DNA of 64,000 nucleotides from Chloroflexota bacterium (GCA_013388755.1 JACAEQ010000112.1:19376-83375), one strand, 5' to 3'; positions 1 through 9,590 are shown, counted from the first letter of the stretch. Numbers and translations are program-made. The notes: a model not told the origin generated them from the letters alone.

Positions 1-309
1 GTCGAGCCCGGGAATTCCCTCCTGGCGCAGGTATTCGTCGGCGGGTGCAACGCGTTCCCACTCGAGCGGGCCGTTCCAGGCGCCGACATAACGGAACAGC
101 AGGGCAAACGGCGAACGCCCCTGGCGCGCCTCCTGCTGGCGGATCTCGTCACGCAACAGGCGCAGGCTGGCCACTTCGGCATAGGCCGGCGCTGCCGCGG
201 CCAGCGCGACGGCAGATGTGGCGGCCGCCAGGGCGCACAGTGTCAGGCCCAGGTTAGCCCGCAGGCGCTTGAGAGCCGTGATGACGATTGAGAGAATGGT
301 GATGGTCAT
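1..309 (-). CDS. MacB/FtsX-type ABC transporter permease, N-terminal fragment (runs off the window)
   Basis: An open frame begins at an ATG (309-307) and stays open to the window edge, giving 103 residues; the rest of the gene lies outside. The start MTITILSIVITALKRLRANL is a short cytoplasmic leader followed by one hydrophobic segment and then an extracytoplasmic stretch (AYAEVASLRLLRDEI...). That layout is typical of MacB/FtsX-family permeases. The start codon lies one nucleotide past the stop of the adaptor gene (313-311), so the two are almost certainly cotranscribed. This is the usual MacA-MacB arrangement. The family call is inferred from this fragment and its neighbour, because the diagnostic C-terminal membrane segments are missing. 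Confidence 0.6.
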   Translation of the reverse strand, partial: MTITILSIVITALKRLRANLGLTLCALAAATSAVALAAAAPAYAEVASLRLLRDEIRQQEARQGRSPFALLFRYVGAWNGPLEWERVAPADEYLRQEGIPGLD

Positions 310-310
310 A

Positions 311-1972
311 CTATGGCCCGACGACCACGTCCCCTTCCTTCAGGCCCGTGACAATTTCTACGCGCTCATCGGTTTCGATGCCGATGGTGACCGGAACGCG
401 GCGTTCGCGTTCGCCCTCGCGGACGATGACGAAGCGCCGGCCTTCGAATGAACGCACCGCGTCAGGCGGTAGCCAGAGCACATGCTCCTTGCGCTCCAGC
501 ACAATGCTGATCCGCCCGACGCTAATGCCGGCTTCGAGTTTCTGGCCGCGCGTGTCAATAATCTGGAAGCGCGTCGTCGAGTCGCGATCCTGCACCGTAC
601 CGCTGCCGCCTGAGCCATACGGCGCAGGCAACCGCCGGATCACCGCCGGAATCACCAGGTCGGGACGCGAGAGCAGCCGGATCTCAGCGCCCTGCCCTTC
701 GGCGAGCTGGCGCATCTGCTGGCTGTTCAGGGTTGCGGCAAACTCGAGTTGTGATGGATCGGCGACTTCGATGACCGGGTCGAATGCACTGACGGTCATT
801 CCCGGCTCGATGGCGATGGCAATCACGGTGCCGTCCTGTGCGGCGATGATCTGGCCGTCCTCCACACGGCGACGCGCCTTTTCAACCGCGCGTTCAGCAT
901 TCTCAACCGCTCGCAGTGCTGCATTGAGCGTCTCGGCGCGCGCTTCCTCCAGTGCGAGTTGCGCCTGCTCCAGCGTGCGGCGGGCATCGGCCAGCGCTCT
1001 GGTATCACGACCCTGGAGCAGATTGTCGAGGGCGCGTTGCGCCTCAGCCGCTTTCTTCTCGGCTTCGCCGGTCTTGACGATCTCGTCCTCGACGGCGCGA
1101 TCGCGGGCGCGTTGCGCCTGTTCAACCGTGCGTTCGGCGTCGCGGAGCGCGCGCTCGGCCTGCGTGAGCTTATTGCGGTACTCCTCCTTCTGTTTGTCGG
1201 TCAGCCGGTTTGGCACCCTGACCCCATTGGGGTCAATGATGGTCGGGTTTTCGGGGTCGGTGCCGTATTTCTGTACCCAGTCCCAGTTCCACCAGGCCGT
1301 GCTGTACGCTTTCTGCGAGTCGTTCAAGGCTTCGGCGCTGTCGCGCAAAGCCTCTTCCGCAGTTGTTTTTGCCCAGGATGCATCATCACGCGCATTGCGC
1401 AGGTCGCGCAGGGCAGTGTCGAGTTGTTGCTGCGCCTCGCTGAACACATCGGCCTCGCCGCCAGGTAGCAGGCGCGCCAGTTCCTGGCGGGCACGTTCTA
1501 CGTCGAGTTCGCGCTCCTTGATCCGCTTCGCCTGCGCCTGGCGCGCACTCTCAAGGTCGCGTCGTGCCTGAACCACATCCACCTCGGCGCGGCGTAATTC
1601 CTCGAGTGCCTCATCCTGCTGTAACTCGGCCAGGACATCGCCGGCTTTTACAACGTCGCCGCGTTGCACGCCGACGGTGTTCACCCGCCCTTCGCGGCGA
1701 AACGACAGACGCGCCAGGTCCACCGGTGTCGCACGCCCGGTGACGGTCAATACGCGTTCGAGGGTTCCGCGCGCAACGATGTAGGTTGGTCGCTCCAGCG
1801 CAGGATCAGGCGGCAGGGGCGTCGGGGTTGGCGGTTCCTGCGCCGCCTGTGTCGTACTGCAGGCCGCGAGCAGAATCGCGCACAATGCTGCGGCAAGGAT
1901 CACAACGCCGGGATGCCCGGGTATCTTGCGTGGCCGCCGCAACCGGTAGCCGTGATTGTCAATCATGAGCAT
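311..1972 (-). CDS. MacA/HlyD-family efflux adaptor, lipoprotein with a long coiled coil
   Basis: 553 residues. The N-terminus has a basic stretch, a hydrophobic segment and a lipobox (LLAACS), so the mature protein is probably a lipid-anchored extracytoplasmic protein. Residues about 60-115 form the first half of a barrel-sandwich (lipoyl-like) domain. Residues about 115-370 are a very long Arg/Glu/Ala-rich coiled coil (the adaptor alpha-hairpin), interrupted by a Trp/Tyr/Pro-rich insert near the middle. The second lipoyl half ('AAQDGTVIAIAI...PGMTV') and beta-barrel domains follow. The family links ABC or RND transporters to export across the envelope. It is longer than a typical MacA (about 370 aa) because of the hairpin. 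A MacB-like permease follows after one nucleotide. There is an alternative ATG two codons downstream (1966) and no clear Shine-Dalgarno before either. Family is confident; substrate unknown. Confidence 0.88.
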   Translation of the reverse strand: MLMIDNHGYRLRRPRKIPGHPGVVILAAALCAILLAACSTTQAAQEPPTPTPLPPDPALERPTYIVARGTLERVLTVTGRATPVDLARLSFRREGRVNTVGVQRGDVVKAGDVLAELQQDEALEELRRAEVDVVQARRDLESARQAQAKRIKERELDVERARQELARLLPGGEADVFSEAQQQLDTALRDLRNARDDASWAKTTAEEALRDSAEALNDSQKAYSTAWWNWDWVQKYGTDPENPTIIDPNGVRVPNRLTDKQKEEYRNKLTQAERALRDAERTVEQAQRARDRAVEDEIVKTGEAEKKAAEAQRALDNLLQGRDTRALADARRTLEQAQLALEEARAETLNAALRAVENAERAVEKARRRVEDGQIIAAQDGTVIAIAIEPGMTVSAFDPVIEVADPSQLEFAATLNSQQMRQLAEGQGAEIRLLSRPDLVIPAVIRRLPAPYGSGGSGTVQDRDSTTRFQIIDTRGQKLEAGISVGRISIVLERKEHVLWLPPDAVRSFEGRRFVIVREGERERRVPVTIGIETDERVEIVTGLKEGDVVVGP

Positions 1973-2097
1973 ATCGTGTTGTGTGTCGTGATGAAACCGG
2001 CCTGGAACGCTGCGACTGGCGCAACGTATCCCGGGCGTTCCCGGAAGCGCTGGCGCCGCGCTTGCGTGCAGCGGGCGCTCCCGGGTGGTGTGCCGGC

Positions 2098-4884
2098 TTA
2101 TCGAACCATTCCTGCCGGCAGAGGGGCGCCTTCAACATCATCAACGTTGAACCCCATATACGTCGGATCGACCTCCCGGGCGCACGCCGCCGGGCGCGTG
2201 CCCTCGCGGTTCAGACACTCGGCGAAAGCCGTTGCCAGGCGCTGCGCTTCGGCCAGCCCCTGCTCAAGACTGGCCCCCTTCTGTGCCGTCTCGCTGATTG
2301 CCTTGAAGAGCCAGTACGGGTCAGAGTAGAAGCCGTAGAGGGCGTTCGGGTCATCGCCCGGTTCGCCAGGGTTCGCCAGTGTCTCGCTCAAAGCCGTGAG
2401 TGCTTCGAGACGCTCCGGTGGCTGCTGGTTGAGGAACGCATCAGAGCGCGCAACCGATCGCCGTGCCGGGAGATCGCCATACACCAGTGTCGTGTCGGTT
2501 GAGAAATACTTGATCCACTCCCAGCATGCCTGGGGCTGGCGGGCCATTGCGGAGATCAGCAACCCGCGCACATACAGATCGCTGCCACGTGCACCGGCAC
2601 CGCCCACCGGTAATGGCGCGACGCCAACCTCGATCGGAGGTGCCTCCTGGTTCGGCGGCACCAGATCGCTGGTGGGCGCGCCGCCGACGACCGTTGCGCC
2701 GTAATCGAACCACATCCCGGCACGACCTGACTGGATCAATTCGTACGACTGGTCGCTGCCCGGATCATCACGGCGATAGCCGATGTTCAGCGGCGGCATG
2801 ACCCTGTGCACCATGCTGAGGTCAAGATACCAGCGGATCGCGGCCACTGTCTTCGGATCAGTATAGTTTGGCCGGAGATCCTTCCCCGAGCCGGTGGTCA
2901 ATCGCGCGCCCTGCTGCCCGATGAAGAACAACAGGTCGGCCTGGGCGCCGCCAAGCGGCACGTATCCCCACTGCCGCTGAGTGCCTTCACCTTTTGTCAG
3001 CGCCTGCGCAGCTGCCAGGAAGTCGGCAGGCGTCCAGGCGGCGCCGGGCGCCTGTAAACCAGCAGCGTCGAAGGCACTGCGATTGTAGACCAGGTTCCGC
3101 ATATTCACCGCATATGGCATGCCGTAGATCCGCCCCTCCCTGGTGTAGTATGCCAGGGCTGCCGGCAGGACATCATCGCGCGGGAAGTCGGCGTCGGCCT
3201 CGAACAGCGGGCGCAGGTCGAGCAGGGCGGCATAGTCGCTCTCTTGCAGCGGGCCATTCCAGCTGAAACAGTCGTACTGCTGCGCCAGTTCGGCGGCACT
3301 GGTCATGAAGGTTCCCGGGGACGGCTCAACGTTCTTCAGTTCAACGAAGATATCCGGGCGGATCGCGCGGAAGGCGCGCGCGATCCGGCGTACCTCCGTC
3401 GGGTTATAACCGAAGAGGCCGAACGTGATGGTGGTTGCACCGTCAGGGGCCATCTGTGGTTCAGGTGTCGCGACAATCACCGGATTGAGATCGGGCTTCG
3501 GGGTTGGTGTCAACGCCATCTGCTCGATGGCATCGCGCATCTGGCGCTGCGCTTCGGCAAGCGCAGCGCGGACATCGGCCTTTGGATCGGACATGACCGT
3601 GGCAAGTGCCTGGCTCAACGCGCCAGCGAGGCTGTAATCCGGCTGGCGTTCCGGCAATGGCGCGCCATTGGCCATCGTCCAGCGGTACGCTTCGGCTGTC
3701 TGCGTATCAAGCTGTTCCCAGAAGCCGCTCTGTGTGGCCAGCGACTGGCGCGCCGGTATGCGACCCGGTGAATCGCCATTCTGCTGGTCGATCGGCTGGC
3801 GCGAAAGCCACTCGATCCAGCGCCATGCCGCGTCTGGATGGGCAGTGCCGCCACTGATGATGAACCCCTCGCTGCCGCCGCCGAAGAGGATGCTGCTATC
3901 CTTACTTACCGGATAGGGGACGCGCCCGACCGGGAAATCGGGTTTCCACGGTGTACCATCGGGGTTGTTAAGGTACAGCTCGCCCCAGAGCGCCACCCGT
4001 CCCTCGCGCACCAGATCGGTCGGATCGGCAGGAGGATTGTCGTTGCCGCCCGTTGGAACGGAGTGGAAGACGGCCGGTTCGATCAGGACGCCGTCACGTC
4101 GCCAGGCGCGAATCTGCTCGATTGCGTTGACATAGGCCGGCTCGGTGATATCCGTCTCGAGCGCCGGTGTGGAGAGTGGACGGATCCCCTCGGCTTCAAG
4201 CAACGCCAGCAAGGGGAGGAATCCGCCACTGGGTTCCATCAGGCCGTGCGTTACGACCGTCAGGCCGTTGCGCTCGGTGAGGCGCTCGGCGGTTGCCATG
4301 ACGTCGGCCCAGGTCCAGCCTGGTTGTGGCTCCGGGATGCCGGCGCGCTCGAACACCTCGCGGTTATAGCTCAGGAGTTGCAGGTAATGGTAGCGTGGCA
4401 GCGCCCAGATGCCGCCCCTGGCCGAGTAGCGTTCGAGCGCGCCCGGGTAAAAATCGTCGCGCGCGAACGTCGCGTCGGCTTCCATCAGTGGCTTCAGGTC
4501 GAGGAGCAGTGGCGTACCGAAGGCTTCAGGAACCAGCGCGAACGCTGGCGCCGTATCGGCGATCGAGACAATGCGGCGCAACGCATCCACCTGACTTGAC
4601 GGGCCATCGCCCGACATGCCCATCATGGCATCTTCAAGCGGCACGAGCACAACGTTGATGCCGGGATGTTCGGCGGCGAATCGTTCGACCAGCGACTGGT
4701 ACAGGGCACGCTCGTACTCCCATATGCCGAACGTGATGGTGACCGCCTCACCACTGCCGGGTGGCGGCGTGACGCCCGGAAGAGCCGTCACCTGCGGCGT
4801 GCCTCCCGACGGAGCCGGTTGCGGCAGGCCACATGCCGTGAGCGCCATCATCAGGACCATCAGGAGCAGAATCACGCGTTGCAT
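2098..4884 (-). CDS. Lipoprotein with two tandem extracellular solute-binding (SBP family 1) domains
   Basis: 928 residues, about twice the length of a normal sugar-binding lipoprotein. The ATG at 4884 was chosen because it follows GAAAGGGG at a suitable distance and starts directly with a lipoprotein signal (lipobox LTACG, Cys about 18). A longer in-frame start at 4980 would bury the signal. Residues about 40-450 form one binding domain ('ITFGIWEYERALYQSLVERF'), followed by a Thr/Pro-rich linker (about 450-480) and a second domain with the same opening ('ITFGLFGYNPTEVRRI') to the C-terminus. Both halves keep family-typical stretches (e.g. 'YNREVFERAGIPEP' and 'YNRSAFDAAGLQAP'; 'AWRWIEWLS' and 'CWEWIKYFS'). 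This is a fusion or internal duplication rather than a frameshift artefact. No permease or ATPase is adjacent; the next gene downstream is the MacA-like adaptor, 125 bp away. The ligand is unknown but a carbohydrate is likely. Confidence 0.85.
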   Translation of the reverse strand: MQRVILLLMVLMMALTACGLPQPAPSGGTPQVTALPGVTPPPGSGEAVTITFGIWEYERALYQSLVERFAAEHPGINVVLVPLEDAMMGMSGDGPSSQVDALRRIVSIADTAPAFALVPEAFGTPLLLDLKPLMEADATFARDDFYPGALERYSARGGIWALPRYHYLQLLSYNREVFERAGIPEPQPGWTWADVMATAERLTERNGLTVVTHGLMEPSGGFLPLLALLEAEGIRPLSTPALETDITEPAYVNAIEQIRAWRRDGVLIEPAVFHSVPTGGNDNPPADPTDLVREGRVALWGELYLNNPDGTPWKPDFPVGRVPYPVSKDSSILFGGGSEGFIISGGTAHPDAAWRWIEWLSRQPIDQQNGDSPGRIPARQSLATQSGFWEQLDTQTAEAYRWTMANGAPLPERQPDYSLAGALSQALATVMSDPKADVRAALAEAQRQMRDAIEQMALTPTPKPDLNPVIVATPEPQMAPDGATTITFGLFGYNPTEVRRIARAFRAIRPDIFVELKNVEPSPGTFMTSAAELAQQYDCFSWNGPLQESDYAALLDLRPLFEADADFPRDDVLPAALAYYTREGRIYGMPYAVNMRNLVYNRSAFDAAGLQAPGAAWTPADFLAAAQALTKGEGTQRQWGYVPLGGAQADLLFFIGQQGARLTTGSGKDLRPNYTDPKTVAAIRWYLDLSMVHRVMPPLNIGYRRDDPGSDQSYELIQSGRAGMWFDYGATVVGGAPTSDLVPPNQEAPPIEVGVAPLPVGGAGARGSDLYVRGLLISAMARQPQACWEWIKYFSTDTTLVYGDLPARRSVARSDAFLNQQPPERLEALTALSETLANPGEPGDDPNALYGFYSDPYWLFKAISETAQKGASLEQGLAEAQRLATAFAECLNREGTRPAACAREVDPTYMGFNVDDVEGAPLPAGMVR

Positions 4885-5251
4885 ATATCCCCTTTCACGA
4901 TTCTGATTACAATACGTGCGGCATTGTGCCTTCCACGGCGATACGCTGCCAGCCAGTAGTATAGCCTGCCTGAGACGCATGATCCATGCTCAAGGGCAGG
5001 GAACTGTGTATTACACTGGCAACGATGTTTTCTTGCCAATCGCCGGGGCGTTGCACGGCAGGTATCACAACAGCTTCCGGGAAGCTTACTACTTTCATCC
5101 ATCGTACACGCTCAACAGCGGCGAGACCATGAAACATGACGCACAGACAGCTGAGGACGTTCCAATAGCAGCGCCGGTGCTTGCCCAGCTTGCGACTCGC
5201 TCATATAATAGCCCATCGTACGATGCGCTGTCAGACTATTGAGGATCGCCC
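4885..5251. other. Divergent intergenic region between the double SBP gene and the tricorn-like protease
   Basis: 367 bp separating two divergently transcribed genes. It holds one convincing promoter facing right (separate entry at 5181-5209) and must also hold the leftward promoter of the binding-protein gene, which I could not pin down. Short open frames here are not supported by start signals or recognisable sequence. Confidence 0.5.
5181..5209 (+). promoter_or_regulatory. Sigma-70-type promoter for the tricorn-like protease gene
   Basis: TTGCCC (5181-5186), a 17-bp spacer, and a perfect TATAAT (5204-5209). The start codon is 43 bp further on. Spacing and boxes fit the housekeeping consensus; inferred from sequence only. 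Confidence 0.6.
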
Positions 5252-8200
5252 ATGACCGACGATCGACGCCGCGCTCGACCTTATTTCCGCACACCGTCCG
5301 TGTCTCCTCTGGGTGACCGCATTGCGTTTGTCTATGCCGGCGATATCTGGCTTGTCGCCGCTACCGGGGGGCGCGCCGAACGCCTGACGGCGCATCCGGC
5401 CAATCATTCGGCGCCGCGCTGGTCGCCGGATGGTGCGGCGCTGGCATACACGTCGAACCGCGCCGGTCAGGGAGATGTGTATGTATTGCCGCTCGATGGC
5501 GGCGAAGTGCGTCGCCTGACCTTTCACGAGAGCCTGAACAGCGCCGAATGCTGGTCGCCTGATGGGACGGCGATCTATTTCAGTTCGCCACGCGAGCGCC
5601 AGGGTACGGCCATTTACCGTGTCGCCACGACCGGTGGCACGCCGGTACGCTGGGTGGCACAGCCCTATGAGCGTCTCGGTGCAGCAACCGTGTCGCCATG
5701 CGGTCGCTGGCTGGCATTCAGCCTGATGCGCGATCCATGGTGGCGGCGCGGCCCGAACCCGTATGGCGGCGCGGAAGTGTGGCTGGTGTCGAATGAGCCA
5801 GGCGCCGATGACTTTCGTCGCCTCAGCGATGCGCCGGGACTGAACTGCTACCCCCTCTGGACGCCTGATGGCCAGGCGCTCTATTTTGTATCCGACCGCG
5901 ATGGGTGCGAGAACCTGTGGATCATGGCGCGCGACGGCGGCAATGCCGAGCGTGTGACATCATTTATCGATGAGCGACTGTTCTGGCCGTCGATCAGCGC
6001 TGATGGCGCAATCATCGCCTTCGAGCGTGATTTCAGCATCTGGACGTTTGACGTTGCGGCGGGCGAGGCCGCGCCGCTACCGATTGCCGTGCGGCAAGAT
6101 GTCAAGCAGACGCCGGTGCGCGTCCAGACCTATACTCGCGATCTGAGCGAACTGGCGCTGTCGCCCGATGGGAAGAAGATTGCGTTTGTGGTACGTGGTA
6201 AGGTCTTCGCCGACTTCGCCGACAAGGAATCGGAGCGTGAGCAGCGCCAGGGTCTGGCATTTCGTATCTCACAGACGCCGTTCCGTGATGGCGAGATTAG
6301 CTGGACGCCGGATAGCCGGAGCCTGGTATATGTCTCCGATCGCCACGGTGATGAGGAGGTCTACCGGTACGATTTCGTCACCCGTGCTGAGCAACGCCTG
6401 ACCGATGCGCCAGGTCGCAAAAGCGCTCCATGTTCTTCCCCCGATGGCCGCTGGCTGGCATATGCGCGTGGTGATGATGAGATCCGGCTGATTGATGTGG
6501 CAAGTGGCGCTGACCGGCCGTTTGTGCGGGCGCGTTTCCTGTTCGGCGCATCGTTTGCATGGTCGCCCGACAGTTGCTGGCTGGCGTTTTGTGCCCAGGA
6601 CGAGCGTTTTTTCAGCAATCTGTATGTTCAGCATATTGACGAGCAACGCCCGCATCAGATCTCGTTCCTCAGCAATCTCCAGGCTGCCGGGCCGATCTGG
6701 GCGCCAAATGGAAGTTTCATCCTGTTCACCACCGGCCAGTACCGTGCCGAGTCGCAGATTGTACGCATTGACCTGCGTCCGCAGCCGCCAGTATTTCGTG
6801 AAGCGGAGTTTGACCGGCTGTTTGAACCGCGCAATGGTGAGGCGCGCAGTGGGCGCGGCGAGATGCGCACCGGCGCAATGGCGCGTGCTGGCTCCTTGTC
6901 AGTCGAGGCGGATCGCGACCCGGTGTTTCCCCTGCCTGCGATCGAACCCGACGAGCCGCCTGATGTCGCGCCGGTCCGAATCGATGACGAACCGTTGCCT
7001 GCCAGGTCGGCACTGGCCACGACCAGCGTGACGATTGTCTTCAGCGGGATCGAGCGCCGGCTGCGTCTACTGACGCCGCTTCAAATGGATGCGACAGCGC
7101 TCTGTATCAGCCCGGACAGTCGCGACCTGATTTGCAGCGCGATGGTGGCCGGGCGGCAGAACCTCTGGAGCCTGCCACTTGATGAGCCGCGCGCCGAGCT
7201 CGGGCCACGGCAGCTTACCAGCACGACCGGCGCCAAATCGCATGCCTCCTTCGCGCCGGATGGAAAGAGCGTATACTTCCTTGATGGCGGTACCGTCGCA
7301 GTGCGTAAGTTCCCCAGGGGCGAACAGGCTGCCCTGCCGGTCACGGCAGAGGTGATGATTGATTTTGCCGAGGAAAAGCGCCAGATCTTTGAGGAATGCT
7401 GGCGGTTGTTGCGCGATTATTTCTATGATCCGACCTTCCGCGGCCTGGACTGGCCCACGGTGCGCCAGCACTATGCCCCACTGGTAGCCGGCGCACAGAC
7501 GGTATCCGAACTCTACCTGATCCTGAACCTGATGGCCGGCGAGCTACGCGCTTCGCACCTGGGCGCATACGCAGGCGGAAGTTCGACGGGGCAGGATGGA
7601 TATACTGGCCTGATCTTCGATCCAGTCGAGTATATGCGCAGTGGAACGCTCCGCGTAGCCCGGGTCGTGCCCGACAGCCCGGCCGCGCTGGCCGGTAACG
7701 GTGCGATTCAGCCGGGTAATCGGGTGCTGGCGCTCAATGGCACGGCACCTGGCCGGGAGGTATCCCTTGACGCATTGTTGCAGCGGACGGCCGGCCGGCG
7801 TGTGACGCTGCGTGTCGCCGGTGCTGATGGAGAACCGCGTGACGTGGAGTTGCGCCCGGTTTCCGCCGACCAGTACGAATGGCTCTGTTATCGCGCCTGG
7901 GTGCTGGAGAACGAGGAGCTGGTGCATCGTATCAGCGGCGGGCGGCTGGGATATGTCCATGTTCGCAAAATGAGTTACGATGCCTACCAGCAGTTTCTTG
8001 CCGATCTCGACGTTGAAACCCATAGCAAGGCAGGCGTGGTCGTGGATGTGCGGTTCAATTCGGGGGGGCACACCGCGACGTTCATTCTGGACGTACTGGC
8101 GCGGCGGAGTGTGTTGACGAGCGCGTTCCGCGATCGCTCGGCAGCCGATTCTTCGCACATTTTCGGCAATCGTGTGCTGAATAAGCCAACCGTGCTGGTG

Positions 8201-8536
8201 ACTAACGAACTTTCGCTCTCGAATACCGAGACGTTCAGTGAAGCGTACCGCCGCCAGGGTCTGGGTGCGGTCGTCGGGCGGCCCACGGGCGGCGCGGTGA
8301 TTGGCACGTTCAACCGGCGCCTGATTGATGGTTCGTATTTCAGGTTGCCGCAGTTACGGGTAACAACGCCTGAGGGTGAAGAGCTGGAAGGATATGGGCG
8401 CCCGGTTGATATTGATGTGCGCCTTGGCCTGGGCGAATGGATGCGGGGCCGCGACGCGCAACTTGAGGCGGCGGTACGCGTATTGCTGGCTACGATTGAT
8501 GGCGCGTCAAAGGCGCAACAGAATGGAGCCGCCTGA
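5252..8536 (+). CDS. Tricorn-like S41 peptidase with N-terminal beta-propeller and PDZ domain
   Basis: 1094 residues. Residues 1 to about 700 are repeated TolB/WD40-type blades of the form 'SPDG..LAY.S', i.e. one or two beta-propellers. Residues about 770-860 hold a PDZ-like substrate domain, and about 870-1070 an S41 peptidase core. A Ser-His pair (S768-H769, 'ASHLG') matches the tricorn Ser-His dyad, and S990 in 'SLSNTETFSE' sits where the S41 nucleophile is expected, so it is probably active. No signal peptide is seen, so it is likely cytoplasmic, trimming peptides released by larger proteases. The start is preceded by GAGGA at 6 nt. The stop overlaps the epimerase start by one base (TGATG), so the two genes are translationally coupled. 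A second tricorn-type gene lies at 26972-30307. Confidence 0.9.
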   Translation: MTDDRRRARPYFRTPSVSPLGDRIAFVYAGDIWLVAATGGRAERLTAHPANHSAPRWSPDGAALAYTSNRAGQGDVYVLPLDGGEVRRLTFHESLNSAECWSPDGTAIYFSSPRERQGTAIYRVATTGGTPVRWVAQPYERLGAATVSPCGRWLAFSLMRDPWWRRGPNPYGGAEVWLVSNEPGADDFRRLSDAPGLNCYPLWTPDGQALYFVSDRDGCENLWIMARDGGNAERVTSFIDERLFWPSISADGAIIAFERDFSIWTFDVAAGEAAPLPIAVRQDVKQTPVRVQTYTRDLSELALSPDGKKIAFVVRGKVFADFADKESEREQRQGLAFRISQTPFRDGEISWTPDSRSLVYVSDRHGDEEVYRYDFVTRAEQRLTDAPGRKSAPCSSPDGRWLAYARGDDEIRLIDVASGADRPFVRARFLFGASFAWSPDSCWLAFCAQDERFFSNLYVQHIDEQRPHQISFLSNLQAAGPIWAPNGSFILFTTGQYRAESQIVRIDLRPQPPVFREAEFDRLFEPRNGEARSGRGEMRTGAMARAGSLSVEADRDPVFPLPAIEPDEPPDVAPVRIDDEPLPARSALATTSVTIVFSGIERRLRLLTPLQMDATALCISPDSRDLICSAMVAGRQNLWSLPLDEPRAELGPRQLTSTTGAKSHASFAPDGKSVYFLDGGTVAVRKFPRGEQAALPVTAEVMIDFAEEKRQIFEECWRLLRDYFYDPTFRGLDWPTVRQHYAPLVAGAQTVSELYLILNLMAGELRASHLGAYAGGSSTGQDGYTGLIFDPVEYMRSGTLRVARVVPDSPAALAGNGAIQPGNRVLALNGTAPGREVSLDALLQRTAGRRVTLRVAGADGEPRDVELRPVSADQYEWLCYRAWVLENEELVHRISGGRLGYVHVRKMSYDAYQQFLADLDVETHSKAGVVVDVRFNSGGHTATFILDVLARRSVLTSAFRDRSAADSSHIFGNRVLNKPTVLVTNELSLSNTETFSEAYRRQGLGAVVGRPTGGAVIGTFNRRLIDGSYFRLPQLRVTTPEGEELEGYGRPVDIDVRLGLGEWMRGRDAQLEAAVRVLLATIDGASKAQQNGAA

Positions 8537-9588
8537 TGAGCATCGTTCGTGAATCCTTTGGGGCTGCTGGCGGTGAGACGGTTGAGTTGTATACATTGCG
8601 CGGCGCCAGCGGGATTGAGGCGCGGGTCATGACCTATGGCGGGACGTTGATATCCCTGCGCGCGCCGGATCGCACCGGGCGTCAGGGCGACATCGTGCTC
8701 GGTTTCGATACGCTGGAGCCGTACCTGGGCAACCAGCCGTATCTCGGCTCGCTGATAGGGCGCTACGCCAACCGCATTGCCTTCGGGCGTTTCAGTCTGG
8801 CTGGAACGGTCTACCAGCTGGCGTGCAATGATGGGCCTCACCATCTCCATGGTGGCAGGGTCGGTTTCGATAAGGTGATCTGGCAGGCACAGGAACGACC
8901 CGACGCGCGAGAGCCGGCGCTGGAGTTGCGCTACGTGAGCCGTGATGGTGAGGAAGGCTACCCGGGGAACCTGGCGGTGACCGTGACGTATACCCTGACC
9001 GGCGACGGCGCCTTGCGGCTCGATTACCAGGCAACGACCGATTGGGAAACCGTGGTCAACCTGACAAATCATGCGTATGTTAACCTGGCCGGTGGCGGCG
9101 ATATTCTGGGGCATGAGGTGCAACTCTTTGCGGGGCGCTTTCTGCCGATTGATGCGACGCTGATACCTACTGGCGAGTTTCGCCCGGTAGGTGGTACGGT
9201 GATGGACTTTACCACGCCGACGGCGATCGGGGCGCGCATGTTCGCCGACGACGAACAGATCCGTTGTGGTCACGGGGGGTATGACCACACCTGGGTGATT
9301 GATGGCCCGGCGCATACACTCCGCCTCGCAGCGCGCGTCTACGATCCGGTGAGTGGTCGTGTGCTGGAGGTGTTGACGACACAGCCCGGCATGCATCTGT
9401 ACACCGGCAACTTCCTTGATGGGACATTGACCGGTCGCGGCGGTCATCTCTATGCCAGGCACGCCGCGCTCTGCCTCGAAACGCAGCATTTCCCCGATTC
9501 GCCGAACCAGCCGGCCTTTCCTTCCACCGTCGTGCGCCCCGGAACGATCTACCGCGAGACGACTCTGTTTCGCCTGTCGGTGCGCTAA
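8536..9588 (+). CDS. galM: Aldose 1-epimerase (galactose mutarotase)
   Basis: 350 residues, the usual length for GalM. It interconverts alpha and beta anomers of aldoses such as galactose and glucose in the cytoplasm. Family motifs are present in order: 'GRYANRI' near residue 75, 'DGPHHLHGG' near 95, the catalytic His in 'NLTNHAYVNL' near 180, and the catalytic Glu in 'LCLETQHFPDSPN' near 315. The start overlaps the tricorn-like stop by one base, which indicates a shared transcript. There is no other Leloir-pathway gene alongside, so the pathway partner is not evident here. Confidence 0.95.
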   Translation: MSIVRESFGAAGGETVELYTLRGASGIEARVMTYGGTLISLRAPDRTGRQGDIVLGFDTLEPYLGNQPYLGSLIGRYANRIAFGRFSLAGTVYQLACNDGPHHLHGGRVGFDKVIWQAQERPDAREPALELRYVSRDGEEGYPGNLAVTVTYTLTGDGALRLDYQATTDWETVVNLTNHAYVNLAGGGDILGHEVQLFAGRFLPIDATLIPTGEFRPVGGTVMDFTTPTAIGARMFADDEQIRCGHGGYDHTWVIDGPAHTLRLAARVYDPVSGRVLEVLTTQPGMHLYTGNFLDGTLTGRGGHLYARHAALCLETQHFPDSPNQPAFPSTVVRPGTIYRETTLFRLSVR

Positions 9589-9590
9589 GT

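Noticed and set aside
1..20. Possible cloning polylinker at the window start (CCCGGG followed by GAATTC)
   Set aside because: It lies in frame within the permease fragment and translates sensibly (EGIPGLD), so natural sequence is the simpler explanation.
348..1571. 407-codon plus-strand frame opposite the adaptor gene
   Set aside because: It is antisense to a clear HlyD-family gene, has a Ser/Arg-rich composition typical of a GC-rich shadow frame and no ribosome site.
4884..4980. Upstream start for the double binding-protein gene
   Set aside because: It would place 32 residues before the lipoprotein signal, while the ATG at 4884 has a good ribosome site.
7984..9489. 501-codon minus-strand frame across the tricorn-like and epimerase genes
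   Set aside because: It overlaps two well-supported genes on the other strand, and its product resembles nothing and is rich in His/Arg/Gln.
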